64,000 nt of DNA from Planktosalinus sp963975935 (GTDB lineage Bacteria; Bacteroidota; Bacteroidia; Flavobacteriales; Flavobacteriaceae): positions 29,592 to 93,591 of the forward strand of contig CAXBIQ010000012.1 in NCBI GenBank assembly GCA_963975935.1. Reading direction: 5' to 3'. Within the stretch, counting starts at the first letter, position 1. Each line of letters begins with the position of its first letter. The translations under genes and the position numbers were made by a program. This document shows, in pieces, positions 17,158 through 25,416 of the stretch. Below the pieces are notes generated by a model. That model did no database searches. It was not told the DNA's origin and was given only the letters and a program-made list of their open reading frames with translations.

Positions 17158-18600
17158 ATGGACTTCAACGGACCAGAAATAAATGCATTTATAAATGATT
17201 ATGTAGAAAAACTACGACAAGGAACAGCCACTATATTTGTAGGTGCAGGAATGTCTAAAGCATCCGGCTTTGTAGATTGGAAAGGTTTATTAAAAGATTT
17301 AGCAACTGAGTTAGGACTTAAAATAGAAGATGAACCTGATCTTATATCAGTTGCTCAGTTTCATAAAAACAAAAACAATAATAGAAATAAAATTGACGAG
17401 AAAATTGTAAATGAATTCACTGATGCTGACATAGAAACAGAAAATCATAGAATTATTGCGAGACTCCCTTTCCATACTATTTGGACAACAAATTATGATG
17501 ACTTAATTGAAGACACCCATACTAAAATTTTCAAAAAGGTTGATGTAAAAAGTGAAGTCGATGATCTTTTTATAAATAAGGATAATAGAGCGTGCATTTT
17601 ATATAAAATGCACGGAGATAAAGATAAGCCTAGTAAAGCAGTCTTGTTAAAAGAAGATTATGAAAAATACTATTATACTCACGAACCTTTTATTTCAATT
17701 CTAAATTCAGAGCTAATAACTAAATCATTTTTATTTATAGGGTTCAGTTTCACAGACCCTAATATCAACTATATTTTTGGACGCCTTACGCATAGATACA
17801 GCGAGAAAAGTAAGGATCATTATTGTATAATGAAAAGAACTTCCCTCGAAGACTGGAATAATGTCCAAGAGAAATTCGAATACGAAAGAATAAAGCAAGA
17901 TCTTTTTGTGAAAGAGTTAAATCGTTATAGAGTACAAACTATTTTTATTGAAAATTATAGTGATTTAACGTTGTTACTCGCAGAAATAGAAAGACGTTAC
18001 AATTCACATTCAGTTTTTATTTCTGGGAGTGCTGTTGAATATGGTGAATTTACAGAAAGAGAAGCACAAGACTTTATCCACTTAATTTCTAAAGAAATAG
18101 TCAAAAGCAAATTAACAATAATTAACGGTTTTGGATTAGGTATTGGAAGTGCTGTTATTAATGGAGCTTTAGATGCTGTATATTCAAGTCCAAAAAAGTT
18201 CTCAGAAAATCAATTAGTGGTTAAACCATTCCCTCAGTTTCCAACCGGTGGAAAAGATTTGGAGGAACTTTGGGAGGAGTATCGACAAAGTATGATTTCA
18301 AGAGCTGGAATAATCTTGCTCATATTCGGCAATATAAGAAATAACGACGGTTCTATAAAAAACGCCAAAGGTGTTAAAAGGGAATTTGAAATTGCTATAT
18401 CAAAAGGTTTATGGCCAATTCCTGTTTACTATACAGGTTTTATGGCTGAAGAAATATATGATTTTTTATCCGCTGACTATAGTAAATATAATATTCCTGA
18501 ATCATTCATTTTAGATATTGGAAAATTAAAACTTCACAAAGATGATATTCAAAAGTCTGTTGAGGAAATTGTTTCACTAATAAAAAAAGTTATACACTGA
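17158..18600 (+). CDS. thsA: ThsA: SIR2-SLOG NADase effector of Thoeris
   Basis: A 480-residue protein. The N-terminal SIR2 domain has FVGAGMSKASGF (27-38), the catalytic asparagine N112 in TTNYDDLIE, the catalytic histidine H152 in YKMHGD, and FLFIGFSFTDPNI. The C-terminal SLOG (STALD) domain starts about 284 (SVFISGSAVEYGEF) with the glycine loop INGFGLGIGSAV (322-333) and ends with the SRAGIILLIFG / KREFEIAISKG ligand-binding region. N112 and H152 have the same numbers as in Bacillus cereus ThsA, which is 476 residues long. In Thoeris, TIR proteins make a cyclic ADP-ribose signal; it binds the SLOG domain and switches on NAD+ destruction, killing the infected cell. It sits between hsdS and two TIR genes. 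Confidence 0.95.
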   Translation: MDFNGPEINAFINDYVEKLRQGTATIFVGAGMSKASGFVDWKGLLKDLATELGLKIEDEPDLISVAQFHKNKNNNRNKIDEKIVNEFTDADIETENHRIIARLPFHTIWTTNYDDLIEDTHTKIFKKVDVKSEVDDLFINKDNRACILYKMHGDKDKPSKAVLLKEDYEKYYYTHEPFISILNSELITKSFLFIGFSFTDPNINYIFGRLTHRYSEKSKDHYCIMKRTSLEDWNNVQEKFEYERIKQDLFVKELNRYRVQTIFIENYSDLTLLLAEIERRYNSHSVFISGSAVEYGEFTEREAQDFIHLISKEIVKSKLTIINGFGLGIGSAVINGALDAVYSSPKKFSENQLVVKPFPQFPTGGKDLEELWEEYRQSMISRAGIILLIFGNIRNNDGSIKNAKGVKREFEIAISKGLWPIPVYYTGFMAEEIYDFLSADYSKYNIPESFILDIGKLKLHKDDIQKSVEEIVSLIKKVIH

Positions 18601-19286
18601 TGGCAAGAAAAATATTCGTTTCGTACAAATATTCCGACGCATTTGTTCAAGATCTTAATTTATATGAAGACTCGATTTTCGGCAGAATTAAAACTACAAC
18701 AAAAGCAAGACATTATGTAGATAAACTCTCTGAACATTTAACCAAAGAAGATCATATTTACAAAGGTGAAAATGATGATGAAAGTATGGCAGATCTAGCT
18801 GACTCTTCCATTAGCTCAAAATTAGGCGACAAGATTTTTGATAGTAGTGTTACAGTAGTTTTGATTTCTAAAGGAATGAAAGAACCATTTAGTCCTGAAA
18901 AAGACCAATGGATACCTTGGGAAGTTTCATATTCTTTAAAGAAGCAGACCAGATTAGGAAGATCAAGTAGTACTAATGGAGTTATTGCACTTGTTTTGCC
19001 TGATGAAGATGGCAGTTACGAATATTATATAACAAGAGATAAGGAATGTAATTGCAGGTCTTTAAACACTCCTTTCCTCTTTCAAATTATTAAGGATAAT
19101 ATGTTTAATGTGAAAGAACCTAATAGAAGGCTTTGTAATGGGAGTTGGGTTTATTCAGGAGATAGTTCTTATATTCAGTCGGTAAAGTGGTCAGAATTTA
19201 TTTCAAATCCATCAAAATATATTGACAAAGCGATAGAATTACGAGATAAGAAGGATAATTTTAACATTGTAAAAACTATTAAATAG
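18600..19286 (+). CDS. thsB1: ThsB-type TIR-like protein 1 (DUF1863-like)
   Basis: A 228-residue TIR-like protein of the ThsB / DUF1863 type: KIFVSYKYSDAFVQDL at the start, VTVVLISKGM (84-93), and WIPWEVSYSLKK with the likely catalytic glutamate E108. The insert with DHIYKGENDDESM (about 51-63) is typical of ThsB proteins. In Thoeris the TIR protein senses phage and converts NAD+ into a cyclic ADP-ribose isomer that activates ThsA. The start ATG overlaps the thsA stop by 1 bp (TGATG), so the two are tightly coupled. Confidence 0.88.
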   Translation: MARKIFVSYKYSDAFVQDLNLYEDSIFGRIKTTTKARHYVDKLSEHLTKEDHIYKGENDDESMADLADSSISSKLGDKIFDSSVTVVLISKGMKEPFSPEKDQWIPWEVSYSLKKQTRLGRSSSTNGVIALVLPDEDGSYEYYITRDKECNCRSLNTPFLFQIIKDNMFNVKEPNRRLCNGSWVYSGDSSYIQSVKWSEFISNPSKYIDKAIELRDKKDNFNIVKTIK

Positions 19287-19289
19287 TCT

Positions 19290-19874
19290 ATGAGCTTTAT
19301 AACAGAAACACAACTCACAAATCAGAGAAGGTCATCAAAATCATACTATATGACCTTGAACGAAAGCCTAAATAATTTTAAAGGAGAAAGTTCTTTTCTA
19401 AAAACTAAAATATTTCTTTCTCATAAACACGATGAAAAAGAATATTTAGAAGGTGCTATTTCATTCTTAAAATCCTATGGTGTAGATATTTATGTCGATT
19501 GGTTAGATGAAGGGATGCCAAAAACAACTTCTGGCAAAACTGCCGATAGGATAAAGGAAAAAATTAGAGACAATCATAAATTTATTCTCTTAGCTACAGA
19601 AGGTGCAATCAATTCTAAATGGTGTAATTGGGAATTAGGTCTTGGAGATGCAGCTAAGTATATTAACCATATTGCAATTTTGCCAGTTAAAAAAGAATAT
19701 TCAGATTTTTCAGGCAGTGAATATTTAGAAATTTACCCCTACATCTTTAATATTGATTACTCTCAATATTTCAAAGGTATTTATAGGTCCACAGGAACTT
19801 ATGTTGTTTTTCCCTCTATAAATGGCAATGATAAAGTGGTCCCAATTAATGAATGGTTAAAAAATAAAGTGTAA
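19290..19874 (+). CDS. thsB2: ThsB-type TIR-domain protein 2
   Basis: A 194-residue protein with a canonical TIR domain (about 38-165): KIFLSHKHDEKEYLEG, VDIYVDWLDEGMP (BB-loop region), KFILLATEGAINS, and WCNWELGLGDA with the likely catalytic glutamate E115. It is only distantly similar to the first TIR protein. Multiple thsB genes with different trigger specificities beside one thsA are known in Thoeris loci. It starts 3 bp after thsB1. The first 37 residues are an unstructured-looking extension; a later in-frame ATG (residue 21) is possible. Confidence 0.87.
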   Translation: MSFITETQLTNQRRSSKSYYMTLNESLNNFKGESSFLKTKIFLSHKHDEKEYLEGAISFLKSYGVDIYVDWLDEGMPKTTSGKTADRIKEKIRDNHKFILLATEGAINSKWCNWELGLGDAAKYINHIAILPVKKEYSDFSGSEYLEIYPYIFNIDYSQYFKGIYRSTGTYVVFPSINGNDKVVPINEWLKNKV

Positions 19875-19894
19875 AGAATTTTTTAATAATAATT

Positions 19895-21253
19895 ATGTCC
19901 GAAACCAACCGCATAGAATACAAAGCACAACTCACCAAAGATTTAGATTTGGAAAAAGAAGTGGTAGCTTTTTTAAACTACCACGAAGGTGGTTTGGTGT
20001 ACATAGGCATTGACAAGACTGGCAAGACCCTTGGCGTGGAAGATGCTGATGGGGATATGCTCAAGATTAAAGACCGCATTAAAAACAACATTTCTCCTTC
20101 GGCTATGGGCTTGTTTGATGTCGTTTCAGAAGAAAAAGAGGGTAAGCCCATTATAAAAATCATTGTTGCAAGCGGTAGTGAAAAACCCTATTTCAAAAAG
20201 AAATACGGTATGACTGAAAAAGGGTGTTACATCCGCATCGGCACAGCTGCCGAGCCTATGCCCCAAAAGATGATTGAAGAGCTCTTTGCTTCCCGCACTC
20301 GCAATTCCATAGGCAAAATTAAAGCCAACCGCCAAGATTTAGATTTTGAGCAATTACAAATCTATTACCAGGTAAAGCAAAAGCCACTTAACAAGCAATT
20401 TAAAAAGAACCTCGAACTGCTAACCCCACAAGGTGATTTAAATTATGCAGCTTACTTGCTGGCAGATCAAAATAATATTTCCGTAAAAGTTGCCAAATAC
20501 AAAGACGAAACACGGGTAAATTTATCAGAGAGTAACGAGTTTGGTTATACTTCATTAATAAAAGCGACCAAAAGTGTTCTGGATAAAATAGATTTAGAAA
20601 ACCGCACCCTCACAAAAATAACATCCAAAGAGCGTAGAGAAAAACGATTGTGGAATGCCATTGCTCTTAGGGAAGCAATTATCAATGCTTTCGTTCACAA
20701 TGATTACACCCGGGAAATAGCACCAAAATTTGAAATATTTAATGACCGCATCGAGATTACTTCTGCAGGCTCACTACCGGAAGGTTTAAGCGAAAGCGAG
20801 TTTTTTGAAGGTTACTCTATTCCGAGAAACAAAGAGCTAATGCGGGTCTTCAAAGACTTGGATTTGGTAGAACAATTAGGTTCAGGTGTTCCTAGAATAT
20901 TGGAATTCTATAGCAAAGATTGCTTCCATTTCTCCAACAATTTTCTGCGAATGGTATTCCCTTCTTCAGAACCTGTTCACGCTTTCGAACAAGAAGAGTT
21001 GGCAGATGGGTTGGTAAAAGAGTTGGTAAAAGAGTTGGTAAAAGGGTTGGTAAAAGAACTTTCGGAAACTCAAATTAAGATACTGAATTTAGTTGCTGAA
21101 AATAAACACATTACTAAAAGTGATATGGCTGAAAAAATAGGGACAAGCACAACCACAATTGATAATCACATAGAAGCTCTAAAAAATAAAAATGTTCTCC
21201 AACGAGTAGGCGGAAGAAAAGCTGGCTATTGGCAAATCATTGAACAAGAATGA
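19895..21253 (+). CDS. AlbA_2 (Schlafen-type) / GHKL-like regulator with repeat linker
   Basis: A 452-residue protein of the ATP-binding AlbA_2 family. The N-terminal AlbA_2 domain (about 1-130) has RIEYKAQLTKDLDLEKEVVA, GGLVYIGIDKTGKTLG and GCYIRIGTAAEPM. A HATPase_c_4-like middle (about 190-340) has ALREAIINAFVHNDY, FEIFNDRIEITSAGSLPEGL, and LVEQLGSGVPRI. A linker of four LVKE tetrapeptides (about 373-388) leads to a C-terminal winged helix (ITKSDMAEKIGTSTTTIDNHIEALKNKNVL). Such proteins are common passengers in Bacteroidota type I operons and are called transcriptional regulators, but the true role is unproven. It lies 20 bp after thsB2. Confidence 0.85.
   Translation: MSETNRIEYKAQLTKDLDLEKEVVAFLNYHEGGLVYIGIDKTGKTLGVEDADGDMLKIKDRIKNNISPSAMGLFDVVSEEKEGKPIIKIIVASGSEKPYFKKKYGMTEKGCYIRIGTAAEPMPQKMIEELFASRTRNSIGKIKANRQDLDFEQLQIYYQVKQKPLNKQFKKNLELLTPQGDLNYAAYLLADQNNISVKVAKYKDETRVNLSESNEFGYTSLIKATKSVLDKIDLENRTLTKITSKERREKRLWNAIALREAIINAFVHNDYTREIAPKFEIFNDRIEITSAGSLPEGLSESEFFEGYSIPRNKELMRVFKDLDLVEQLGSGVPRILEFYSKDCFHFSNNFLRMVFPSSEPVHAFEQEELADGLVKELVKELVKGLVKELSETQIKILNLVAENKHITKSDMAEKIGTSTTTIDNHIEALKNKNVLQRVGGRKAGYWQIIEQE
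21011..21058 (+). repeat. Four 12-bp tandem repeats inside the AlbA_2 gene
   Basis: The unit TTGGTAAAAGAG occurs four times head to tail; copies three and four each differ by one or two bases. It encodes LVKE/LVKG repeats between the ATPase-like domain and the HTH. The 12-bp unit keeps the frame if copy number changes by slippage. Confidence 0.9.
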
Positions 21254-21347
21254 AAAAGTTTACAGAACCAAAATTAAAAATTGGTATGAATATAATAAGC
21301 CTTTTTAAGTGTATGATGTATTAAAAAATTATCAAAGAACAAAATCA

Positions 21348-23183
21348 ATGAGTAAACAAGAAAACCAAATCATACTAAAAACCATCACCGAGTTATTGGG
21401 GATGCATTTTTACATACCAGATTACCAACGTGGTTACAGATGGACAAGCCACAATGTGAGCCAATTGCTCAACGATATTTGGGAATACAGACAAGACCCG
21501 GCAAAAGTCAATTCGTTCTATTGTCTGCAACCCATAGTGGTAAGAAAAAAAACTTGGCAAGCCCAAAGTGGAGAAACCATAAATGGTTATGAGTTAATTG
21601 ATGGGCAACAAAGATTAACCACTATTCATAGAATACTCACCTATTTAAGAATAGAGCATTTACGAATAGAGAAACTAAGTGATGAATATAAACAGGACCT
21701 CTATACCATAGAATACCAAACACGTCCTGAAACACGCCAATTCTTGAATCAAACAGATGAAAATCTCAGCAAACCCGATTTGTATTATTTAAGCAAAGCT
21801 TATAACACGATTAAGGATTGGTTTGAAATTAGCAGAAAAATAGAAGGACGTTCCGATAAAAACAACTTTTTAGATACCCTGCTACCGAGTGTAAAAAAAG
21901 ATGAAGATGGTGATACCATAATGCCGGAATGGAGTACACAAATTATTTGGTATGAAATAAACGACAATACTCAAAAAAGCGAGGAGCTATTTACGCGTCT
22001 TAATAGAGGGAAAATACCTCTTAACAGTGCCGAACTAATTAAAGCAAAATTTGTAAATCAAGAAAGCTTCAAGGAGTTTGGTCAGCAAGAAAAAGTAAAA
22101 AGACGCACCCAACTTATACAGCTATGGGATGAGATTGAAAACCATCTCAATAACCCAAAGTTCTGGGCATTTATATCCAATAAAAAGATGGATAGTTATG
22201 CTTCCAAAATAGAGTACTTGTTCGATATAAATACTCAGAAAAATGAAAACAGTAAGGACTCGCTATACAGTTTCATTCACTTTTTTGATGAAAAGGAGAA
22301 TGCAAATTCACTTTGGGAAAAATGGTTAAGCATAGAAGAGATTTATCGTTCATTAAGTTTTTGGTACACTCATAAAAATTACTACCATAAAGTAGGGTAC
22401 TTAATTGCTATCGGCACCAATATTATGGATATAATCCAACTCAAAAAAGAGAATGACAAAGACCTTTTTGAGCAAGAAATAAACCAATTAATAGCTGAAA
22501 GTATTCCCAACGATTGGGATGATTTAAGCTATGACAACCGTAACGACCATAAAAAACTAATTGAAATTTTATTATTGGTAAATACAGAGCTTACGCGAAA
22601 AAACAAAAATAACAATGATTTCTTCCCATTTGAAATCTACAAGAACATAAACAAGAGCTTAGAGCATATTCACGCTCAAAACATAATTGGTATTAATGAG
22701 AACAAGAGGGAGCAATGGTTCTCTTGGTTAGATATGCACCTGAATGTACTTCCTTCAATAGCCACTAACACAAAAAAGGCTAATGAAATAATAGACAAAG
22801 CAAAAGCCATTGACAGGGAAAAATTCACCTATGCTCAGTTTCAGGATTTAAGTGATTCTATTATAGAAATCCTTCCTAAAGATGATGAAGATGAAAACCT
22901 TTATCTGCATAACATTAAAAACTTAGCCTTATTAGGTTTAACACAAAACATCTCATTGAGTAATTCCATTTTCGAAATAAAGCGAAGGAAAATCATAGAG
23001 ATGGATAAGCAAGGGGCTTTTATTCCTATTGCTACCAAAAGAGTGTTTTTAAACTACTATCAAAAGGAGTCATATTCACAATCGTCTATCTGGTCTAAAG
23101 TGGAAAGAGAAAACCACTTAAAAGAAATTGGCGAGTGCTTAAACCATTATTTAAACAAAATACCAGTGCTTAATGAAGCTTAA
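21348..23183 (+). CDS. DUF262 (GmrSD/BrxU-like) protein with degenerate DUF1524 tail
   Basis: A 611-residue protein. The N-terminal DUF262 domain (about 5-230) belongs to the ParB/Srx-like fold: FYIPDYQRGYRWTSHNVSQL, then the nucleotide-binding motif LIDGQQRLTTIH and ELFTRLNRGKIPL. The C-terminal part (about 510-611) follows the spacing of the DUF1524 nuclease (LHNIKNLALLGLTQN, IFEIKRRKI) but I see no clear HNH residues, so the nuclease may be dead. DUF262/DUF1524 proteins cut modified phage DNA (GmrSD, BrxU). ATG at 21348 was chosen over a GTG at 21309. It overlaps the second DUF262 gene by 11 bp. Confidence 0.85.
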   Translation: MSKQENQIILKTITELLGMHFYIPDYQRGYRWTSHNVSQLLNDIWEYRQDPAKVNSFYCLQPIVVRKKTWQAQSGETINGYELIDGQQRLTTIHRILTYLRIEHLRIEKLSDEYKQDLYTIEYQTRPETRQFLNQTDENLSKPDLYYLSKAYNTIKDWFEISRKIEGRSDKNNFLDTLLPSVKKDEDGDTIMPEWSTQIIWYEINDNTQKSEELFTRLNRGKIPLNSAELIKAKFVNQESFKEFGQQEKVKRRTQLIQLWDEIENHLNNPKFWAFISNKKMDSYASKIEYLFDINTQKNENSKDSLYSFIHFFDEKENANSLWEKWLSIEEIYRSLSFWYTHKNYYHKVGYLIAIGTNIMDIIQLKKENDKDLFEQEINQLIAESIPNDWDDLSYDNRNDHKKLIEILLLVNTELTRKNKNNNDFFPFEIYKNINKSLEHIHAQNIIGINENKREQWFSWLDMHLNVLPSIATNTKKANEIIDKAKAIDREKFTYAQFQDLSDSIIEILPKDDEDENLYLHNIKNLALLGLTQNISLSNSIFEIKRRKIIEMDKQGAFIPIATKRVFLNYYQKESYSQSSIWSKVERENHLKEIGECLNHYLNKIPVLNEA

Positions 23184-25416
23184 ATTTACAGACATACTTA
23201 CCGATAAAGTTGAAATACCCATCATTCAACGAGATTTTGCCCAAGGCAGAACAGATAAAAACACCAGTAAAATAAGGAGAGATTTCTTAGACGCCATCTT
23301 TGATACGATTCTAAAAAACAAAAAAGAAGTTACCCATAAAAACTTGGAGTTAGACTTTATCTATGGTAACAAAACACAAGGCGAAAATCCAATTTTCTCA
23401 CCTATCGATGGACAACAGCGGCTTACTGTATTGTGGTTGCTGTATTGGTTTGTAACATCAAAAGAACTTATACCCTCAGAAGAAAAAGTGTCGCTTCAAA
23501 ATTTTGTTTACGAAACAAGGCACAGCACTACCATCTTTTGTAAAAAGCTGATAGGTTTCAATCCACTTCTCACAAGAGAAACTATTTCAGAAGAAATTAA
23601 AAACCAGTCTTGGTACTTTGAAACTTGGGATTTTGACCCAAGTATCCAAGCAATGCTTGTTGTTTTAGACGATATAGAATTTCGTTATGTAGATTATGGC
23701 TTGGAAGATACTTGGCAAGTTTTAAAAGGTGACAACTGCCCTTTTGAAATGTATCAATTAGTGTTAAGTGAGTTCAAGTTATCAGACGATTTATATATTA
23801 AAATGAACTCAAGAGGTAAGCCACTTACCGAGTTTGAATATTTCAAAGCCAATTTTTCTGAGATTATTAACAATAAAACATTACAACAAAAATTTGAAAA
23901 ACAAATTGACCAGGATTGGTTTGACTGTGTTTGGAATTTGTTGTTAGATACTGAAGAGGCAAAAAGCATAGAAGATATTGCCTTATTAGCGGATAATAGT
24001 TTTTTAAACCTCTTCAATTTCATCACTTACGTTATTGGGCTTAAAAATAATATACCGTATATCGATACTGTTGAATCTTACAAGGAACTAAAAATTATCT
24101 ACGGTAATGAGGATAATGTAAAAGAACTTTTTTCCATTTTAGACAACTTGGTCCTCAGCAATGAACGGAATCCGGATTTTTGGGAGAATACCTTTTATTT
24201 TAATAAAGCCGGTTTCCAGAAAGATAAAACTAGGTTATTCTTCCCACATAAGGAGCACAATTTATTAGTTAGGTGTTTACTCTATTATGATAAGGATAGA
24301 GGTTTTACCTTGCCGGAGCAACTATTGCTGCACAGCTATTTATTCCAAAACATTCACCAAACAGACAATTTTGAAAGGAAAATAAGAATTGTAAGAAACT
24401 TAGTTGCTAACTCTGAATTTGAATTAAGGAGAGAAACTTTGGTTGAAAGCATTACAGAGTTAGAAACTTTCCTGTTAACTTATGATTTTGATGCACTAAA
24501 AAGATTTAAAACAGACCAAATACAAGAGGAAAAAGAAAAGGAACCGTTTTATCAAACCCAAAAATCTCTAGATACTTTTTATCAATTAGAGGATAGTGAT
24601 ATTTTTAGAGGGAATATTTCAATATTTGAATTTGACTATAATACAGAAAACAGAGCTTCCCGGTTTTTAAAATATTTTGATGAAGATGTCATTATCGATG
24701 ATTTTAATAATAGGGCTGATTTTTTACTTTGCTTTGGTGATTATACGCAACACGATAGCGGAAATCCGGAAAGAAAAGAAGGATTGTATAATATCCTCTC
24801 ACCCAACAAAAAGGTAATTAGAAGATTTTTTACCACACCTGGTTATGGGAAAAAGAAAGACATTTTTTCATACACTCGCCCAGTGCTAATGAAGTGTTTA
24901 GACTTCTTAATAAAGAACCCGGAAACAGATATTGAAGAACACATTGAAACTGAAATTGAGGCGTACCAAGAAAAAGGAATGGATTGGAGATATTATTTTT
25001 TACGATATCCTTCTTTCCGTGATGAATGTTTAAGAGGGTATTACTATTGCTTTGATAAGTATGTTTTCAACAAAATGCGACAGAAACAATTCAATGGTTT
25101 TAACTGGTGTCCCTTTTTTCATGAGGTAAATCAACAGGTTGATAGTGAAAATTTAAAGCTTGGAGATTATGACAATTTACTTATTCTAAAAATCAAAAAA
25201 AATACGATTAGTATCAATATAACTAGTGATCATTTCCTTTTTGAAAACAAAAATGTAGAAGGTGCTGAAAACATCTTATATGATGAGCTTATAAGTAATA
25301 AGGTAATTGATGAAGATGGAGTTTTAAAAATACAGCAAAATTCAGAGGGATTAGATACTGAAGATAGGGTTGAAAAATTAGTTGAGTGTATAAATGAGAT
25401 ACTTGAAAGCAAATGA
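23173..25416 (+). CDS. Second DUF262 (GmrS-like) protein
   Basis: A 747-residue protein. The N-terminal DUF262 domain (about 1-250) has VEIPIIQRDFAQGR, then PIDGQQRLTVLWLLYWF and LYIKMNSRGKPLTEFEYFKA. These are the QR, DGQQR and N(S)RG elements of the ParB/Srx-like NTPase fold. The rest is unknown, with an aromatic C-terminal region (YYFLRYPSFRDECLRGYYY, FNWCPFFHEV). Overlaps of 11 bp upstream and 4 bp downstream (with hsdR) show it is built into the restriction operon. It may pair with the upstream DUF262 protein as a two-part modification-dependent nuclease or sensor; that is inference. Confidence 0.83.
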   Translation: MKLKFTDILTDKVEIPIIQRDFAQGRTDKNTSKIRRDFLDAIFDTILKNKKEVTHKNLELDFIYGNKTQGENPIFSPIDGQQRLTVLWLLYWFVTSKELIPSEEKVSLQNFVYETRHSTTIFCKKLIGFNPLLTRETISEEIKNQSWYFETWDFDPSIQAMLVVLDDIEFRYVDYGLEDTWQVLKGDNCPFEMYQLVLSEFKLSDDLYIKMNSRGKPLTEFEYFKANFSEIINNKTLQQKFEKQIDQDWFDCVWNLLLDTEEAKSIEDIALLADNSFLNLFNFITYVIGLKNNIPYIDTVESYKELKIIYGNEDNVKELFSILDNLVLSNERNPDFWENTFYFNKAGFQKDKTRLFFPHKEHNLLVRCLLYYDKDRGFTLPEQLLLHSYLFQNIHQTDNFERKIRIVRNLVANSEFELRRETLVESITELETFLLTYDFDALKRFKTDQIQEEKEKEPFYQTQKSLDTFYQLEDSDIFRGNISIFEFDYNTENRASRFLKYFDEDVIIDDFNNRADFLLCFGDYTQHDSGNPERKEGLYNILSPNKKVIRRFFTTPGYGKKKDIFSYTRPVLMKCLDFLIKNPETDIEEHIETEIEAYQEKGMDWRYYFLRYPSFRDECLRGYYYCFDKYVFNKMRQKQFNGFNWCPFFHEVNQQVDSENLKLGDYDNLLILKIKKNTISINITSDHFLFENKNVEGAENILYDELISNKVIDEDGVLKIQQNSEGLDTEDRVEKLVECINEILESK

